In this document: in pieces, positions 27,375 to 37,000 of the stretch | How positions within the stretch are numbered: position 1 is the stretch's first letter | Layout: each line of letters starts with the position of its first letter | Assembly (NCBI GenBank): GCA_020725055.1 | Contig: DYFS01000004.1 | Location: 1 to 42,919, forward strand | Direction of reading: 5' to 3' | Length of the DNA stretch: 42,919 nucleotides | From: Candidatus Hadarchaeum sp. | Lineage (GTDB): Archaea; Hadarchaeota; Hadarchaeia; Hadarchaeales; Hadarchaeaceae | Made by a program: the position numbers and the translations under genes | Notes under the pieces: generated by a model | What the model was told of the DNA's origin: nothing | The model's input: the letters and a program-made list of their open reading frames with translations, nothing else | Database searches by the model: none

Positions 27375-28952
27375 CTAAGCTTCCTCAGCCCACGTGAACT
27401 TCCTCTGCAGGGTATTCGGGTAGATTTTCTTCCAGTCGTACCCGATCTCTTTCGCCCACCTCACGTAGTGGCGCGGGTCGATGTAGCTCTTGAGCGATGT
27501 CCCTAGGTTGTAGTCCCGCGTGGCCTTGACCAGCTTCAACTTTAACTTGGCGGCCTTTATCTTCTCGTGGAGGCTCTTCATTTGCTTTGTGCGTGAGCGT
27601 GAGCGCGGCCTCGCCTTGACCTCTTTCAGCTTGGCCTCTAATGCTTTCAGCCTGTCCACCATTTTTGCCAAGGACTCCTTCCAGTTCTTCGGGAGCTTTC
27701 GCTTGTGGTTGCAGGTGATTGCTGCCTCGAGGTTTGCCATCGTGGCCACATATTTCTTTTCAATCTCTGGGCTCTCGGGTCGAACCTTGGTACTTGCCAA
27801 GTAGCCCCTGACCACTTTCGACGCATGGTATGTCCTGAAAACCTTCGCCGTGAGCCAGGGTGCCGCCTCGCCCAGAAAGGCATTGACCATCTCCGAGCAA
27901 ATCCCCGAGAAGACCTGCTCCCTAGACTTCCCAATAAAAGATCTCAGGTTGTCCACGACCTCGGGCGGAGGCCTGATTGTTTTTACCCACCTCACATAAT
28001 CCTTGCCGATGAAGTCAAACTTCACGTTTCCGGAGTCGTCTACCTTGATATGTGAGCCCCTGAGGGTGCTGGCCCCGACGGTGTTCGCTTCATCCTTGTC
28101 TTTCTCATCGCCGACCCTCATCTTCAAGGTGTCTATCAGGTATGCTACGGTGGCTATCTTGCGCCGGGTGATGTCCTCAGATGTAAGGTTTGTGTGGATG
28201 TGATGTCGGATCTTTTCAAGGAGTTGTCCCAATTCCAGTGCCTTGTTAAACTTCTCGATCTCTCGCTCCTGTTTGAAGCGCGCGCTGTCGGCTATCCAAA
28301 CGTACTTGAGTTCTCCGCTCAGCTTGTCCCGCCATTTAGCTATCCAGAGGGCGTCAGGGTCGAATTCCCTGCCGCCCCAATGCCCCCCGCCAGGAGGCCT
28401 CGGGGTTGGGGCATCAGGCGACAGATTCAGAATTGTGTCACCATAAGCGGCCTTCGGCTTCCACCTGCCTCTGAGCGGATGTTTTCCCCGCCCCATAAAA
28501 ATGCAGGGCGGCTCGACGGTGTAGTTGCTGAGTTCCACCCGCTCCCCGTTGAGGGTGGCGTACCCGTACTTCTCCTTGTTTGCCTCACGAGTCTTCTTCC
28601 TCATCTCGGCAAGCTTCTTTTTCTCCTCACGCGACATGCCCTCGCGCTTGGCCTTTTCCTCCTCGACCTCGCGCTGAATCTCAGAAAAATCGAAGTCCTC
28701 TATCCGGGAGGAGGTTTCGATCCCCAGAGCCTTGGAGAAATCGCCCACGAAGTTTTTGACGAAGACAGGATCTTTCACATAGTCCGTCCCCAGCTTTTTG
28801 ACCCACGATACCGCCATTTCTTCCTGGTCAGGGGTCAACGAGAGCTTCCTCCCTCTGTGGCTAATGGTAAAACATTTGGGTTCGTATGTCGGGACTAGAA
28901 CCCCATTATGAATCAACTGGTGTATCCTCGCAGACTGACGCATGGAAATCAT
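27375..28952 (-). CDS. DNA topoisomerase IB (eukaryotic type)
   Basis: CIFMGRGKHPLRGRWK, KVFRTYHASKVV, ITCNHKR, and LGTSLKSYIDPRHYVRWAKE containing the catalytic Tyr region. Confidence 0.93.
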   Translation of the reverse strand: MISMRQSARIHQLIHNGVLVPTYEPKCFTISHRGRKLSLTPDQEEMAVSWVKKLGTDYVKDPVFVKNFVGDFSKALGIETSSRIEDFDFSEIQREVEEEKAKREGMSREEKKKLAEMRKKTREANKEKYGYATLNGERVELSNYTVEPPCIFMGRGKHPLRGRWKPKAAYGDTILNLSPDAPTPRPPGGGHWGGREFDPDALWIAKWRDKLSGELKYVWIADSARFKQEREIEKFNKALELGQLLEKIRHHIHTNLTSEDITRRKIATVAYLIDTLKMRVGDEKDKDEANTVGASTLRGSHIKVDDSGNVKFDFIGKDYVRWVKTIRPPPEVVDNLRSFIGKSREQVFSGICSEMVNAFLGEAAPWLTAKVFRTYHASKVVRGYLASTKVRPESPEIEKKYVATMANLEAAITCNHKRKLPKNWKESLAKMVDRLKALEAKLKEVKARPRSRSRTKQMKSLHEKIKAAKLKLKLVKATRDYNLGTSLKSYIDPRHYVRWAKEIGYDWKKIYPNTLQRKFTWAEEA

Positions 28953-29003
28953 CCTAGTCGTCTGTCGTTTTTAACCTCATAAAATTAATCGAAACAGGGG
29001 GCT

Positions 29004-29471
29004 CTAAACTTTTCTAGAAGCGTCCAAAATAGCATCGATTATTTGCCGGTAGCCCGTACAACGACAGAGGATCCCACCTATCGCCTCTTTTATCTCTTCC
29101 TCGGTGGGGTGGGGATTGCGCTTGAGAAAAGCGGTGGCAGCGATGATGAATGCCGGGGTGCAGAAGCCGCACTGCACCGCCCCGTGCTCTATAAAAGCCC
29201 TTTGCACGGCGTTGAGCTCCTCCCCCTTGGAGATGCCCTCCACCGTTGTGACCTCCCGCCCGTCAACCTCTACTGCCAGCGCCAAGCATGATTTCGTGGG
29301 CACCCCGTCGATCAGCACTGTGCAGAGACCGCAGTCCCCGCGCTCGCACGCGTGCTTTGTGCCGGTCATCTCCAATTCCTCCCGCAGAACTTGGAGCAGG
29401 GTTCGGTTCGCCTCAACCTCAAGCTCGTAGCTCTGCCCGTTTACCCGAAGTGAAATCTTGTGTCTTGACAT
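29004..29471 (-). CDS. Xanthine dehydrogenase-family 2Fe-2S subunit
   Basis: CERGDCGLCTVLIDG and CGFCTPAFIIAATAFL...GGILCRCTGYRQI cysteine motifs. Confidence 0.93.
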   Translation of the reverse strand: MSRHKISLRVNGQSYELEVEANRTLLQVLREELEMTGTKHACERGDCGLCTVLIDGVPTKSCLALAVEVDGREVTTVEGISKGEELNAVQRAFIEHGAVQCGFCTPAFIIAATAFLKRNPHPTEEEIKEAIGGILCRCTGYRQIIDAILDASRKV

Positions 29472-30329
29472 CTAGCTACCTCCCAAAAGCTCCTCAAGGG
29501 CTCGCCGAGTTAGGGCCCCCGCCATGTGCAGGCGGTACTCCTTGCCACCCCGCACGTCCGTGATCGGGGCGATTTTCTCTCGAACTACTGAAACAGCTCG
29601 CTCGATTTGCTCACCCAACGGACCTTCTCCCTCAAAAATTTTCTCAACCTCGAAAACGCGGAGCGGAGTTTTGAACACAGAGGACAAGGCAACCCGCATT
29701 ATTCGCCTCCCCGAGTTCGCCACTAATGCTGCCACCCCAACTACTGCCAAATCCTCGCCGCGCGTGCGCCCCCATTTGTAATAACCTCCTTTGGCCCCCT
29801 CAGGCGGATTTGGGATTCGCACGGCGCGGACGAACTCCCCTGGCTTGAGCGAGGTTCGCTTGACGCCCGTGAAGAAATCTCGAATCGGGATGATCCGCTC
29901 GCCATCCTTTCCCGCGACTTCTACCTCGGCGTCGAGCACGAGCAACGCTGGGGCTGTGTCGGCCGCCGGGGAAGCGTTGCAGATGTTCCCAACCAGCGTG
30001 GCGCGGTTTCTTAGTGTTGGATCTGCCAGCACGCCCACAGCGCTCCAAAGCACCGAGAAGCGCTCTTTGACAACTTCTGATTCAAGGAGCTCGTTCAGCG
30101 TAGCGGTTGCCCCAATCCTCAGCCCGCGTTTTTCATCCCACGAGAGCCCGCGTAGCTCCCCGATGCCTTTGAGATCGATTACGTATCTCGGCCGGATGAG
30201 CTTGTCCCGCATTAGCACGAGCAGGTCGGTGCCCCCCGCAAGTAGCTTCGCGTCTTCTCCATACTCAGCCATGAGGCCAACGAGTTCCTCCGTCGTCTTG
30301 GGTCTGAGGTAATCGAATTTGGGTATCAT
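29472..30329 (-). CDS. Xanthine dehydrogenase-family FAD-binding subunit
   Basis: FDYLRPKTTEELVGLMAEYGEDAKLLAGGTDLLVLMRDK; TLVGNICNASPAADTAPALLVLDA. Confidence 0.93.
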   Translation of the reverse strand: MIPKFDYLRPKTTEELVGLMAEYGEDAKLLAGGTDLLVLMRDKLIRPRYVIDLKGIGELRGLSWDEKRGLRIGATATLNELLESEVVKERFSVLWSAVGVLADPTLRNRATLVGNICNASPAADTAPALLVLDAEVEVAGKDGERIIPIRDFFTGVKRTSLKPGEFVRAVRIPNPPEGAKGGYYKWGRTRGEDLAVVGVAALVANSGRRIMRVALSSVFKTPLRVFEVEKIFEGEGPLGEQIERAVSVVREKIAPITDVRGGKEYRLHMAGALTRRALEELLGGS

Positions 30330-32659
30330 TTTCGCCCCTCCGCTCGCTTGAGCTCCAACCAGACCTTTTCCCGGCTCATGGGCAGGTCGTAGAGGTCCAC
30401 CCCAGTTGCATCGTAGATAGCATTCGCAACCGCTGGTCCGATCGATATCGTTGGGTGCTCGCCTATCCCTCGGGCGCCGTAGGGGGCGTTATGCTTGGGG
30501 TTTTCGATCAAAATGGGCACGAATTCGTCAGGGATATCAGGCGCCCGGAAAATCTTGTAATCCGTGAGGTTGTTGTTGAGCAACACTCCCTTTTCGTTAA
30601 AAATGAATTCCTCACTGAACGTCGTTCCAAGACCCTGAACAACGCCTCCATAGATCTGGCCCCTCACGAGCAATGGGTTGAGGGCTTTTCCGAGGTCAAG
30701 GGCTGTGACCACTTTCAACACACGGACTTCACCGGTTTCCGTATCAACCTCAACCTCGGCCCCTTGCGCTCCAAAGGTCCACATGAGCGCGGGTAACCCT
30801 TGGCCGGTTTCAGGGTCCAAACCCGTTAGCCCTTCGGCGGTGTAATAACCATAACCGAGGATCGGCCCCTTGATGCCCGAGCCACTCGGCAGGATGCCAC
30901 ATGTCGCGATTGTTCCCAGCGGCAAACCTTTTTCTGGTCTACCTTCTGCGAGAACCTTTCCATCGGCCAGGGTTAGCTTGTCTTTGGATACCCCTAGAAG
31001 CTCGGCTGCTGTTTCCTTTATCTGTCCCCTTGCATCCTCGATCGCACGAAGCACCGCGTTACCATCCATGAAAGCGCCGCGACTTGCGACCGTTTGCCAG
31101 GAGTAAGGCGCGTAGTCTGTTTCCTGCCTGCTCACCACTTTGACTTTTTCGACTGGAATTTGCAGCCCCTCCGCCACCATTTGGGCGAAGGCGGTTGCGG
31201 TTCCTTGGCCCATCTCAATCAGGCTAATTGAGAGGGTGGCCGTCCCGTCCTCGTTGAGCTTCACGATGGCTGAAGAAGATGTGTAGGGGGGCATCGCGGG
31301 GGCTTTCCACAGAGCAGCTATCCCAATCCCCCTAACCTTCGTGCCTTTCCGCTCGGGCTTTTTCTTCCCCCACCTCAGCTCTTTTGCAACAGCCTTGATG
31401 CACTCGTCAACTCGCCCACAATCCTCACGGAGTTTTTCACCCGTAACGGTGATGCACCCCGGCAGAGCTGCGTTTTTCAGGCGGAACTCGACTGGATCCA
31501 TCCCAATCGCTCGGGCAACCAAGTCCATCTGTCGCTCGATCGCCCAGTGGAACTCGACATGGCCGAACCCCCGATAAGCCGTGCCGTACGGGTGATTCGT
31601 ATAGACGGTCAGGCTATCGCACTTCACATTCGGGATCTCGTAAGGTCCACTGCAAGAATAGCCTGCTGCGCGCCCGATGTTCACGCCGTAATCCGCGTAG
31701 GCCCCCGAGTCCCAGATGTACTCAATCTCCCCGGCGACGATTTTCCCATCTCGTTTAACCCCCGTCTTTATGCGCGCGTGCATCCCCTGGCGAACCGCCG
31801 CGGTGTTGAACTCCTCCTCGCGGGTCATCACGAGCTTCACCGGCCTCCCCCCAGCTTTCTTGGAGAGGAGGACGACAAGCGGCTCCCAGTGAAGCCCCGC
31901 TTTTCCACCAAACCCCCCGCCGACGTAAGGCACCTGAACGTTGATTTTGTGAATCGGCACGCCCAACCCGACGCTCAGCAGGTGCCGAACGGCAAAGGGC
32001 GATTGGGCGCTCGACCAGACGTTTATCTGTCCGCTTGGCAGCCACTGCCCAATCGACGCGTGGGTTTCCATTTGAACGTTTTGAACCATGGGCTGGTTGA
32101 ACTCGTTCTCCACGATCACGTCTGCCCCCTTGAAGCCGCGCTCCACGTCGCCCTTTCGGAGCTTGAAGTGGTTTGCAATGTTCGTGTGCGGCTTCGGGAA
32201 CACGAATGGAGCGTGTAAGTACTCGTGCAAGTTCTCGTGGACGAGCGGAGCATCGGTTTTCAACGCTTCACAGGGGTCGAAAACTGCGGGGAGCTCCTCG
32301 TATTCGACCTTGATCAACTCGACCGCTTGCTCGGCTATCTCCTCGGTATCTGCGGCAACTGCGACAACGGGCTCTCCGACGTGTCGAACCTTCTCGCGGG
32401 CGAGCATGTATTTATCCGTCATGTAGATTCCGAACTGGTGGGGAATCTCCTCCCCAGTTAGAATAGCTCGAACGCCCGGGAGCTTCTCCGCTTCAGATGT
32501 GTCTATCTTAAGGATGCGAGCGTGAGCATGTGGACTCTTTAGCAACCTGGTGTAGAGCATCCCCTGGAGTTTCATATCGGCGGTGTAGAGGGCTGTGCCC
32601 GTCACCTTCTCACACGCATCGATGCGCGAGATTTCTTTACCGACGTATGAATACTTCAT
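30326..32659 (-). CDS. Xanthine dehydrogenase-family molybdenum-binding subunit
   Basis: VGKEISRIDACEKVTGTALYTADM; GGGFGGKAG; GTAYRGFGHVEFHWAIE; GARGIGEHPTISIGPAVANAI with the conserved Glu; start at internal ATG. Confidence 0.92.
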   Translation of the reverse strand: MKYSYVGKEISRIDACEKVTGTALYTADMKLQGMLYTRLLKSPHAHARILKIDTSEAEKLPGVRAILTGEEIPHQFGIYMTDKYMLAREKVRHVGEPVVAVAADTEEIAEQAVELIKVEYEELPAVFDPCEALKTDAPLVHENLHEYLHAPFVFPKPHTNIANHFKLRKGDVERGFKGADVIVENEFNQPMVQNVQMETHASIGQWLPSGQINVWSSAQSPFAVRHLLSVGLGVPIHKINVQVPYVGGGFGGKAGLHWEPLVVLLSKKAGGRPVKLVMTREEEFNTAAVRQGMHARIKTGVKRDGKIVAGEIEYIWDSGAYADYGVNIGRAAGYSCSGPYEIPNVKCDSLTVYTNHPYGTAYRGFGHVEFHWAIERQMDLVARAIGMDPVEFRLKNAALPGCITVTGEKLREDCGRVDECIKAVAKELRWGKKKPERKGTKVRGIGIAALWKAPAMPPYTSSSAIVKLNEDGTATLSISLIEMGQGTATAFAQMVAEGLQIPVEKVKVVSRQETDYAPYSWQTVASRGAFMDGNAVLRAIEDARGQIKETAAELLGVSKDKLTLADGKVLAEGRPEKGLPLGTIATCGILPSGSGIKGPILGYGYYTAEGLTGLDPETGQGLPALMWTFGAQGAEVEVDTETGEVRVLKVVTALDLGKALNPLLVRGQIYGGVVQGLGTTFSEEFIFNEKGVLLNNNLTDYKIFRAPDIPDEFVPILIENPKHNAPYGARGIGEHPTISIGPAVANAIYDATGVDLYDLPMSREKVWLELKRAEGRK

Positions 32660-32711
32660 CCTACCCCATCTCTGTCGAGTAAGGGGAATTAAAAAGTTTA
32701 TGCCAAAAGCT

Positions 32712-32930
32712 CTAGCCACCGCCGACCGTCGGAACCAGAAGCAACTCGTCTCCATCCTTCAATTCGCTTTTTTTATCGGCGGGGATTCCATTCAACCTGA
32801 TCAAAGCGATAGAGGCGGGGTGGTACCTGAGCTCTTTTAAAACGTCTTCTACCCTCATGCCCTCTTTATATCCTATTTCTTTCCACTCTCTGCCCGCGGC
32901 GATTTTTACCCTTATCATGAGGCTTCCCAT
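32712..32930 (-). CDS. MoaD/ThiS-like beta-grasp sulfur carrier
   Basis: 72 aa; ALIRLNGIPADKKSELKDGDELLLVPTVGGG ends in Gly-Gly. Confidence 0.85.
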   Translation of the reverse strand: MGSLMIRVKIAAGREWKEIGYKEGMRVEDVLKELRYHPASIALIRLNGIPADKKSELKDGDELLLVPTVGGG

Positions 32931-32995
32931 TTTTGATATCTGACCGAGATGTCCAAAAGTTTATTCCCTCATCCATTTTCTCTTTTTTTGGGATC

Positions 32996-33412
32996 TCAGA
33001 TGACCTCGACCATCCCCTCTTTGCTGACCATAACGGCGAAATCTCTGAGGGCCTTTCTGCGCTTGAGGTTTTTCCACCCGAGTGTTTCCGTAATCAGCCT
33101 CACGACCTCAGAGTAGTTGTGGGAGACCTTTATGCGCTTCCTGTCGGCTTTGCTGAAGACTCGCTCGGAGACTTCGTAGACGTTGGAACCAGCTTTTACG
33201 TCTATTTTGATCGGCCACTTGATGGTCTCGATAAGCTTCAAGGTATTCCTCGCCCTGCCGATGTTTTCTTCCGCCGTCTTCAGGATAGCGCTGACATTAG
33301 ACCGGCTCGTGCGCAGTTCCGCCGCTATTTTCGCTAAAGTCCGCCCCTCGCGCCTCATCCTGAGAACTTCGAACTGCCTTTTCGTGAGATGAGTATCTTT
33401 GATGTTAACCAT
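32996..33412 (-). CDS. Tfx-family DNA-binding regulator
   Basis: DTHLTKRQFEVLRMRREGRTLAKIAAELRTSRSNVSAILKTAEENIGRARNTLKLIE HTH plus archaeal Tfx-like C-terminal domain. Confidence 0.82.
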   Translation of the reverse strand: MVNIKDTHLTKRQFEVLRMRREGRTLAKIAAELRTSRSNVSAILKTAEENIGRARNTLKLIETIKWPIKIDVKAGSNVYEVSERVFSKADRKRIKVSHNYSEVVRLITETLGWKNLKRRKALRDFAVMVSKEGMVEVI

Positions 33413-33484
33413 TTTTGGTTCACATTTGTCTATTTATTGACTTTTTTATTTAAATTTTTGGATGCGGATGCAGGGGGGCCAAAT

Positions 33485-34642
33485 TTGACCCGCTTCAGGT
33501 TTAACCGAATAGAGCTCGCTGGCTCCCTCGGCGACTTGGGGACAATGCTGCCACTGCTAATCCCTCTAGTCGTGATAAACGGGGTCAACGCCACGATAGC
33601 CCTGCTTTTAGTTGGGCTCTTCTATCTGGGGGCTGGGCTCTATTACAAGATCCCGGTCCCGGTGCAACCGCTCAAGGTTATGACAGTAATCGCCATCACT
33701 GGGGGCTTCTCCGCCCAGATGATTGCCGCTGCAGGATTAATCATGGGCATTTTCATGCTGTTTTTGGGTGCGACGGGACTAATCGACCAAGTCGCCAAGG
33801 TGTTTTCAAAACCGGTCGTTCTGGGGATACAGGTTGCTCTCGGCATTCTCCTGTTCATGAAGGGTGTCCAGTTTATCCTAAACTCAAAGCTGTTCGTCAG
33901 CGGTGAAACTGTCCTCCTCACAGGGGTTCCGCTAAATCCCATAGCCGGCTTGGCTGGCATGTTGATCGCGGCGCTTCTCCTCACAAATAGAAAAATCCCA
34001 GCGGCGATCGTGTTGGTCCTCTTCGGGTTTTTGGTCGGCTTAGCCCTCAAGCCCCCAAGCCTCACCTTTGGACCGCAAATTTCTCCCCCACAAGTGCCAA
34101 CGATGGCCGACCTCCAAGCAGCGTTTTTGTTTCTGGTCATCCCCCAGATTCCGGTCACGCTTTCCAACGCTGTGATCGCGACCTCCGACCTCGCCAAGAA
34201 GTACTATGGAAAGAGGGGCAGGAAGGCTTCTCCCCGGGCGCTCACCAGCACCATTGGGGCCGCAAACCTGGCTGCGGGAGGGCTGGGCGGCATGCCGATG
34301 TGCCACGGGGCCGGGGGCTTGGCCGCGCACTACCGCTTCGGAGCAAGGACCGGTGGAGCAAATCTGATAATCGGTGGAATTTTCGTGGCATTGGCCCTGA
34401 TATTCGGCTCAAGCGCAGTTTCTGTCCTCGGGGCTATTCCCCTATCAATTTTGGGCGTTCTCTTGGTGATCACAGGGATTCAACTGATGATGTTGGCTAT
34501 TAATGTCAGGGAACAAAAGGACTTTCTTGTGGTGTCAGTGATTGTGGGCCTATCCGTGGTCGTAAACATGACAGTCGCTTTTATGGCTGGCATAGTACTT
34601 CACTATATGCTGAAGTGGTGGAGCCCATGGTCAAGCGGGTGA
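33485..34642 (+). CDS. MOT1-like molybdate (sulfate-permease-related) transporter
   Basis: FNRIELAGSLGDLGTMLPLLIPLVV motif and duplicated core; TTG start at 33485 preceded by GGGGGG instead of the ATG at 33389, which lies inside tfx. Confidence 0.8.
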   Translation: MTRFRFNRIELAGSLGDLGTMLPLLIPLVVINGVNATIALLLVGLFYLGAGLYYKIPVPVQPLKVMTVIAITGGFSAQMIAAAGLIMGIFMLFLGATGLIDQVAKVFSKPVVLGIQVALGILLFMKGVQFILNSKLFVSGETVLLTGVPLNPIAGLAGMLIAALLLTNRKIPAAIVLVLFGFLVGLALKPPSLTFGPQISPPQVPTMADLQAAFLFLVIPQIPVTLSNAVIATSDLAKKYYGKRGRKASPRALTSTIGAANLAAGGLGGMPMCHGAGGLAAHYRFGARTGGANLIIGGIFVALALIFGSSAVSVLGAIPLSILGVLLVITGIQLMMLAINVREQKDFLVVSVIVGLSVVVNMTVAFMAGIVLHYMLKWWSPWSSG

Positions 34643-35601
34643 AAGCCGAGGACGCAATCGGGAAGCGGCTTGCCCACGATGTTGTCCGCTACGGGCCCGG
34701 GCTCAAGTCCGTCCTGTTCAAGAGGGGGCATGTGATCACTATCGCGGACGTGGAGCGGCTGAAAGACACCGGGAATTACTCCGTCTACGCCGCAGGGAGG
34801 GGGGAAGAGGGGGTCCACGAGGACGAAGCTGCGACTAGGATGGCTCAGGCTTCGGCGGGTGAAAACGTTTTTTGGGTGAGACCAAACCAGGGAAAAGTAA
34901 ACTTGCTTGCAAAGGTCCCCGGGCTCTTGAAGGTCAAGGCCGATGTCATCAAGCAGATCAATCTCATCGATGATTTCATTTTCTCCACCCGGCCCAACTA
35001 CACAGGGGTTAAAAAGGGAGGGCTCGTGGGCTCCGTCAAGATAGTTCCGCTGATGGTGGGCGGGGGCCGCATGAGGAAGGTGGAAGAAATCTTGAAACGA
35101 AACAAGCCCGTCCTCAAGGTGACCCCCACAAAGGTCAAGAAGATTGGTATCGTTATAACAGGAACTGAGGTTTACGAAAAAAGGATAAAGGACGCTTTCC
35201 TGCCGGCCCTGAGGGAGAAACTCGCGGGCTACGGTTTGAAGGTTCGGGAAACAGTCGTTGTGCCAGACGACGAGGAAAAAATAAGAGAGAAAATCATCGG
35301 CTTCAAGCGGGAGGGCTGTGAACTCATCTTGGTCGCGGGCGGGATGGCGGTCGACGCAGGGGATGTTACACCAGCCGCGATAAGGAAAACCGGTGCAGAA
35401 GTCATCTCACGCGGCGTCCCGGTCTTCCCTGGCTCTATGATGATGCTCGCCTACCTCGGCAGCACGGCGATTATGGGCCTCCCCGCGTGCGTGTTCGTCG
35501 ACAAGCGAACGAGCTTTGACCTGCTCCTGCCGCGGGTCCTTGCGAAGGAAAAAGCAACGAAGGCCGAGCTCGCGGAACTCGGGCACGGTGGGCTACTGTG
35601 A
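34627..35601 (+). CDS. Molybdopterin-binding (MoeA/MoaB-like) protein
   Basis: KKIGIVITGTEVY...LILVAGGMAVDAGDVTPAAIRKTGAEVISRGVPVFPGSMMMLAYLG; MoCF-biosynthesis-like domain. Confidence 0.8.
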   Translation: MVKRVKAEDAIGKRLAHDVVRYGPGLKSVLFKRGHVITIADVERLKDTGNYSVYAAGRGEEGVHEDEAATRMAQASAGENVFWVRPNQGKVNLLAKVPGLLKVKADVIKQINLIDDFIFSTRPNYTGVKKGGLVGSVKIVPLMVGGGRMRKVEEILKRNKPVLKVTPTKVKKIGIVITGTEVYEKRIKDAFLPALREKLAGYGLKVRETVVVPDDEEKIREKIIGFKREGCELILVAGGMAVDAGDVTPAAIRKTGAEVISRGVPVFPGSMMMLAYLGSTAIMGLPACVFVDKRTSFDLLLPRVLAKEKATKAELAELGHGGLL

Positions 35602-36158
35602 TAGGCGCTATCGTGCTTGCCGCTGGTGAGTCGAAGCGGATGGGCGAGCCGAAGCCGCTTGTCAAAATCAAAGGTAAGCGCATGATCGAGTGGGTAATCT
35701 GTTCCTTCGAGGGCACGGCCGATGATATAATCGTCGTGTTGGGGCATGAACCAGAGGCCGTAAAGCCGGTGCTGGAGAAGCTCGGGGTGCAGTGGGTGGT
35801 GAACGAAAATTACCACGAGGGAATGGCTTCCTCGTTCAAGAAGGGTCTCAAAGAACTTGAGGGTTGTGACGCGGTTTTTTTGGCGTTAGGGGACCAGCCG
35901 CTCATCGATCGAGATTTTTTGAAAAGGGCAATTGGTGTTTGGAAAGGCGGAGCGAAAATCGTAAGCCCGGTGTACAAAGGGAAGAAAGGGCACCCAGTTC
36001 TCTTTGATAAAAGTTTATTCAGCGAAATTCTCTCACTTAAAAAACAAGAGACAGTTCGAGATATCATTCACCGACACACCGGCGAGCTTCAACTCATCGA
36101 AGCAGAAAAATGGGCCCTTGTAGACATCGACACGCCCGGAGACCTTCAAAAGATTTGA
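35598..36158 (+). CDS. MocA/MobA-like molybdenum cofactor nucleotidyltransferase
   Basis: AIVLAAGESKRMGEPKPLVKIKGK and VFLALGDQPLIDRDFL. Confidence 0.88.
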   Translation: MIGAIVLAAGESKRMGEPKPLVKIKGKRMIEWVICSFEGTADDIIVVLGHEPEAVKPVLEKLGVQWVVNENYHEGMASSFKKGLKELEGCDAVFLALGDQPLIDRDFLKRAIGVWKGGAKIVSPVYKGKKGHPVLFDKSLFSEILSLKKQETVRDIIHRHTGELQLIEAEKWALVDIDTPGDLQKI

Positions 36159-36169
36159 AAGTTTCGTGA

Positions 36170-37000
36170 TCAACAGGGGTGTTTAGTTCCAGACGCTTTT
36201 CTCTTCTCTTTTATCAGCTCAGCTGCTATGCTCACGGCTATCTCTTCAGGCGTTTTCGCGTTTATGTCGAGGCCGATCGGAGCTTTTATCCTCTTTATCG
36301 CCTTTGCCAGCACCCTATCCTTTCGCAAAACCTCTTTCAGTTTGGCGATTTTGCGCGCGCTCCCGAGCAGGCCGAGGTAAGCCGTTCGCTCGCGGACGAA
36401 TCTGCGCAGGGCAGCGAGGTCGTGTTTCGGCTCCCCATGCACAATCGCCACGCAGGTGCGCCCATCGACCTTCACCTCTTTCAAAGCTTTTTCAAAATCC
36501 TCGCGATAAACTAGCTTCGCGTTCGGGAATCGGCTTTTTGTCAGGGTGTCTTCGTTGTCGTCAACCACTGTTATGTCAAAACCCAAGAGGTCGGCCACGG
36601 TGTAAGTTGGGAGAGCTATATGGCCGGAGCCGACGATCACCAACTTGGGCTTTGGCTCGACCACGTCCACGAACACCGTCATCGCCCCACCACACCACAA
36701 CCCCGTATCCAACTCACCCTCCTTTGCCCCGCCATAAAAGGAGAACTTCAAGCTCCTCGACTTACCCCCCCTAATCGCCTTCAGCGCCTCTTGCCTGAGC
36801 CCCCTCTCGAAGCACTCGCCACCGCCTATTGTTCCGATGATTTCCCCGTCCTCGGTAACAAGCATCTTCCTTCCCGGCTCGGCTGGCCCTGAGCCTATTT
36901 TCTCCACCACAGTGCAGAGCGCCACTCTCTTCCCCTCCTCCAGGAGTTTTGGGAGCCGTTCGAAAATGTTTACAGGGTTTGACATCCTCCCCCACCTCAC
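36170..37000 (-). CDS. XdhC/CoxI-family maturation factor
   Basis: LLEEGKRVALCTVVEKIGSGPAEPGRKMLVTEDGEIIGTIGGGECFE and Rossmann VIVGSGHIALPTYTVADLLGF. Confidence 0.9.
   Translation of the reverse strand: MRWGRMSNPVNIFERLPKLLEEGKRVALCTVVEKIGSGPAEPGRKMLVTEDGEIIGTIGGGECFERGLRQEALKAIRGGKSRSLKFSFYGGAKEGELDTGLWCGGAMTVFVDVVEPKPKLVIVGSGHIALPTYTVADLLGFDITVVDDNEDTLTKSRFPNAKLVYREDFEKALKEVKVDGRTCVAIVHGEPKHDLAALRRFVRERTAYLGLLGSARKIAKLKEVLRKDRVLAKAIKRIKAPIGLDINAKTPEEIAVSIAAELIKEKRKASGTKHPC

Noticed and set aside
28194-28898. 234 aa plus-strand ORF
   Set aside because: Antisense to topoisomerase IB; composition is a mirror of the sense gene.
31547-32218. 223 aa plus-strand ORF
   Set aside because: Antisense to the XDH molybdenum subunit, no domain features.
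33389-33484. N-terminal extension of the MOT1-like ORF
   Set aside because: It overlaps the tfx start and the AT-rich promoter gap; a TTG with a strong GGGGGG upstream at 33485 is a better start.
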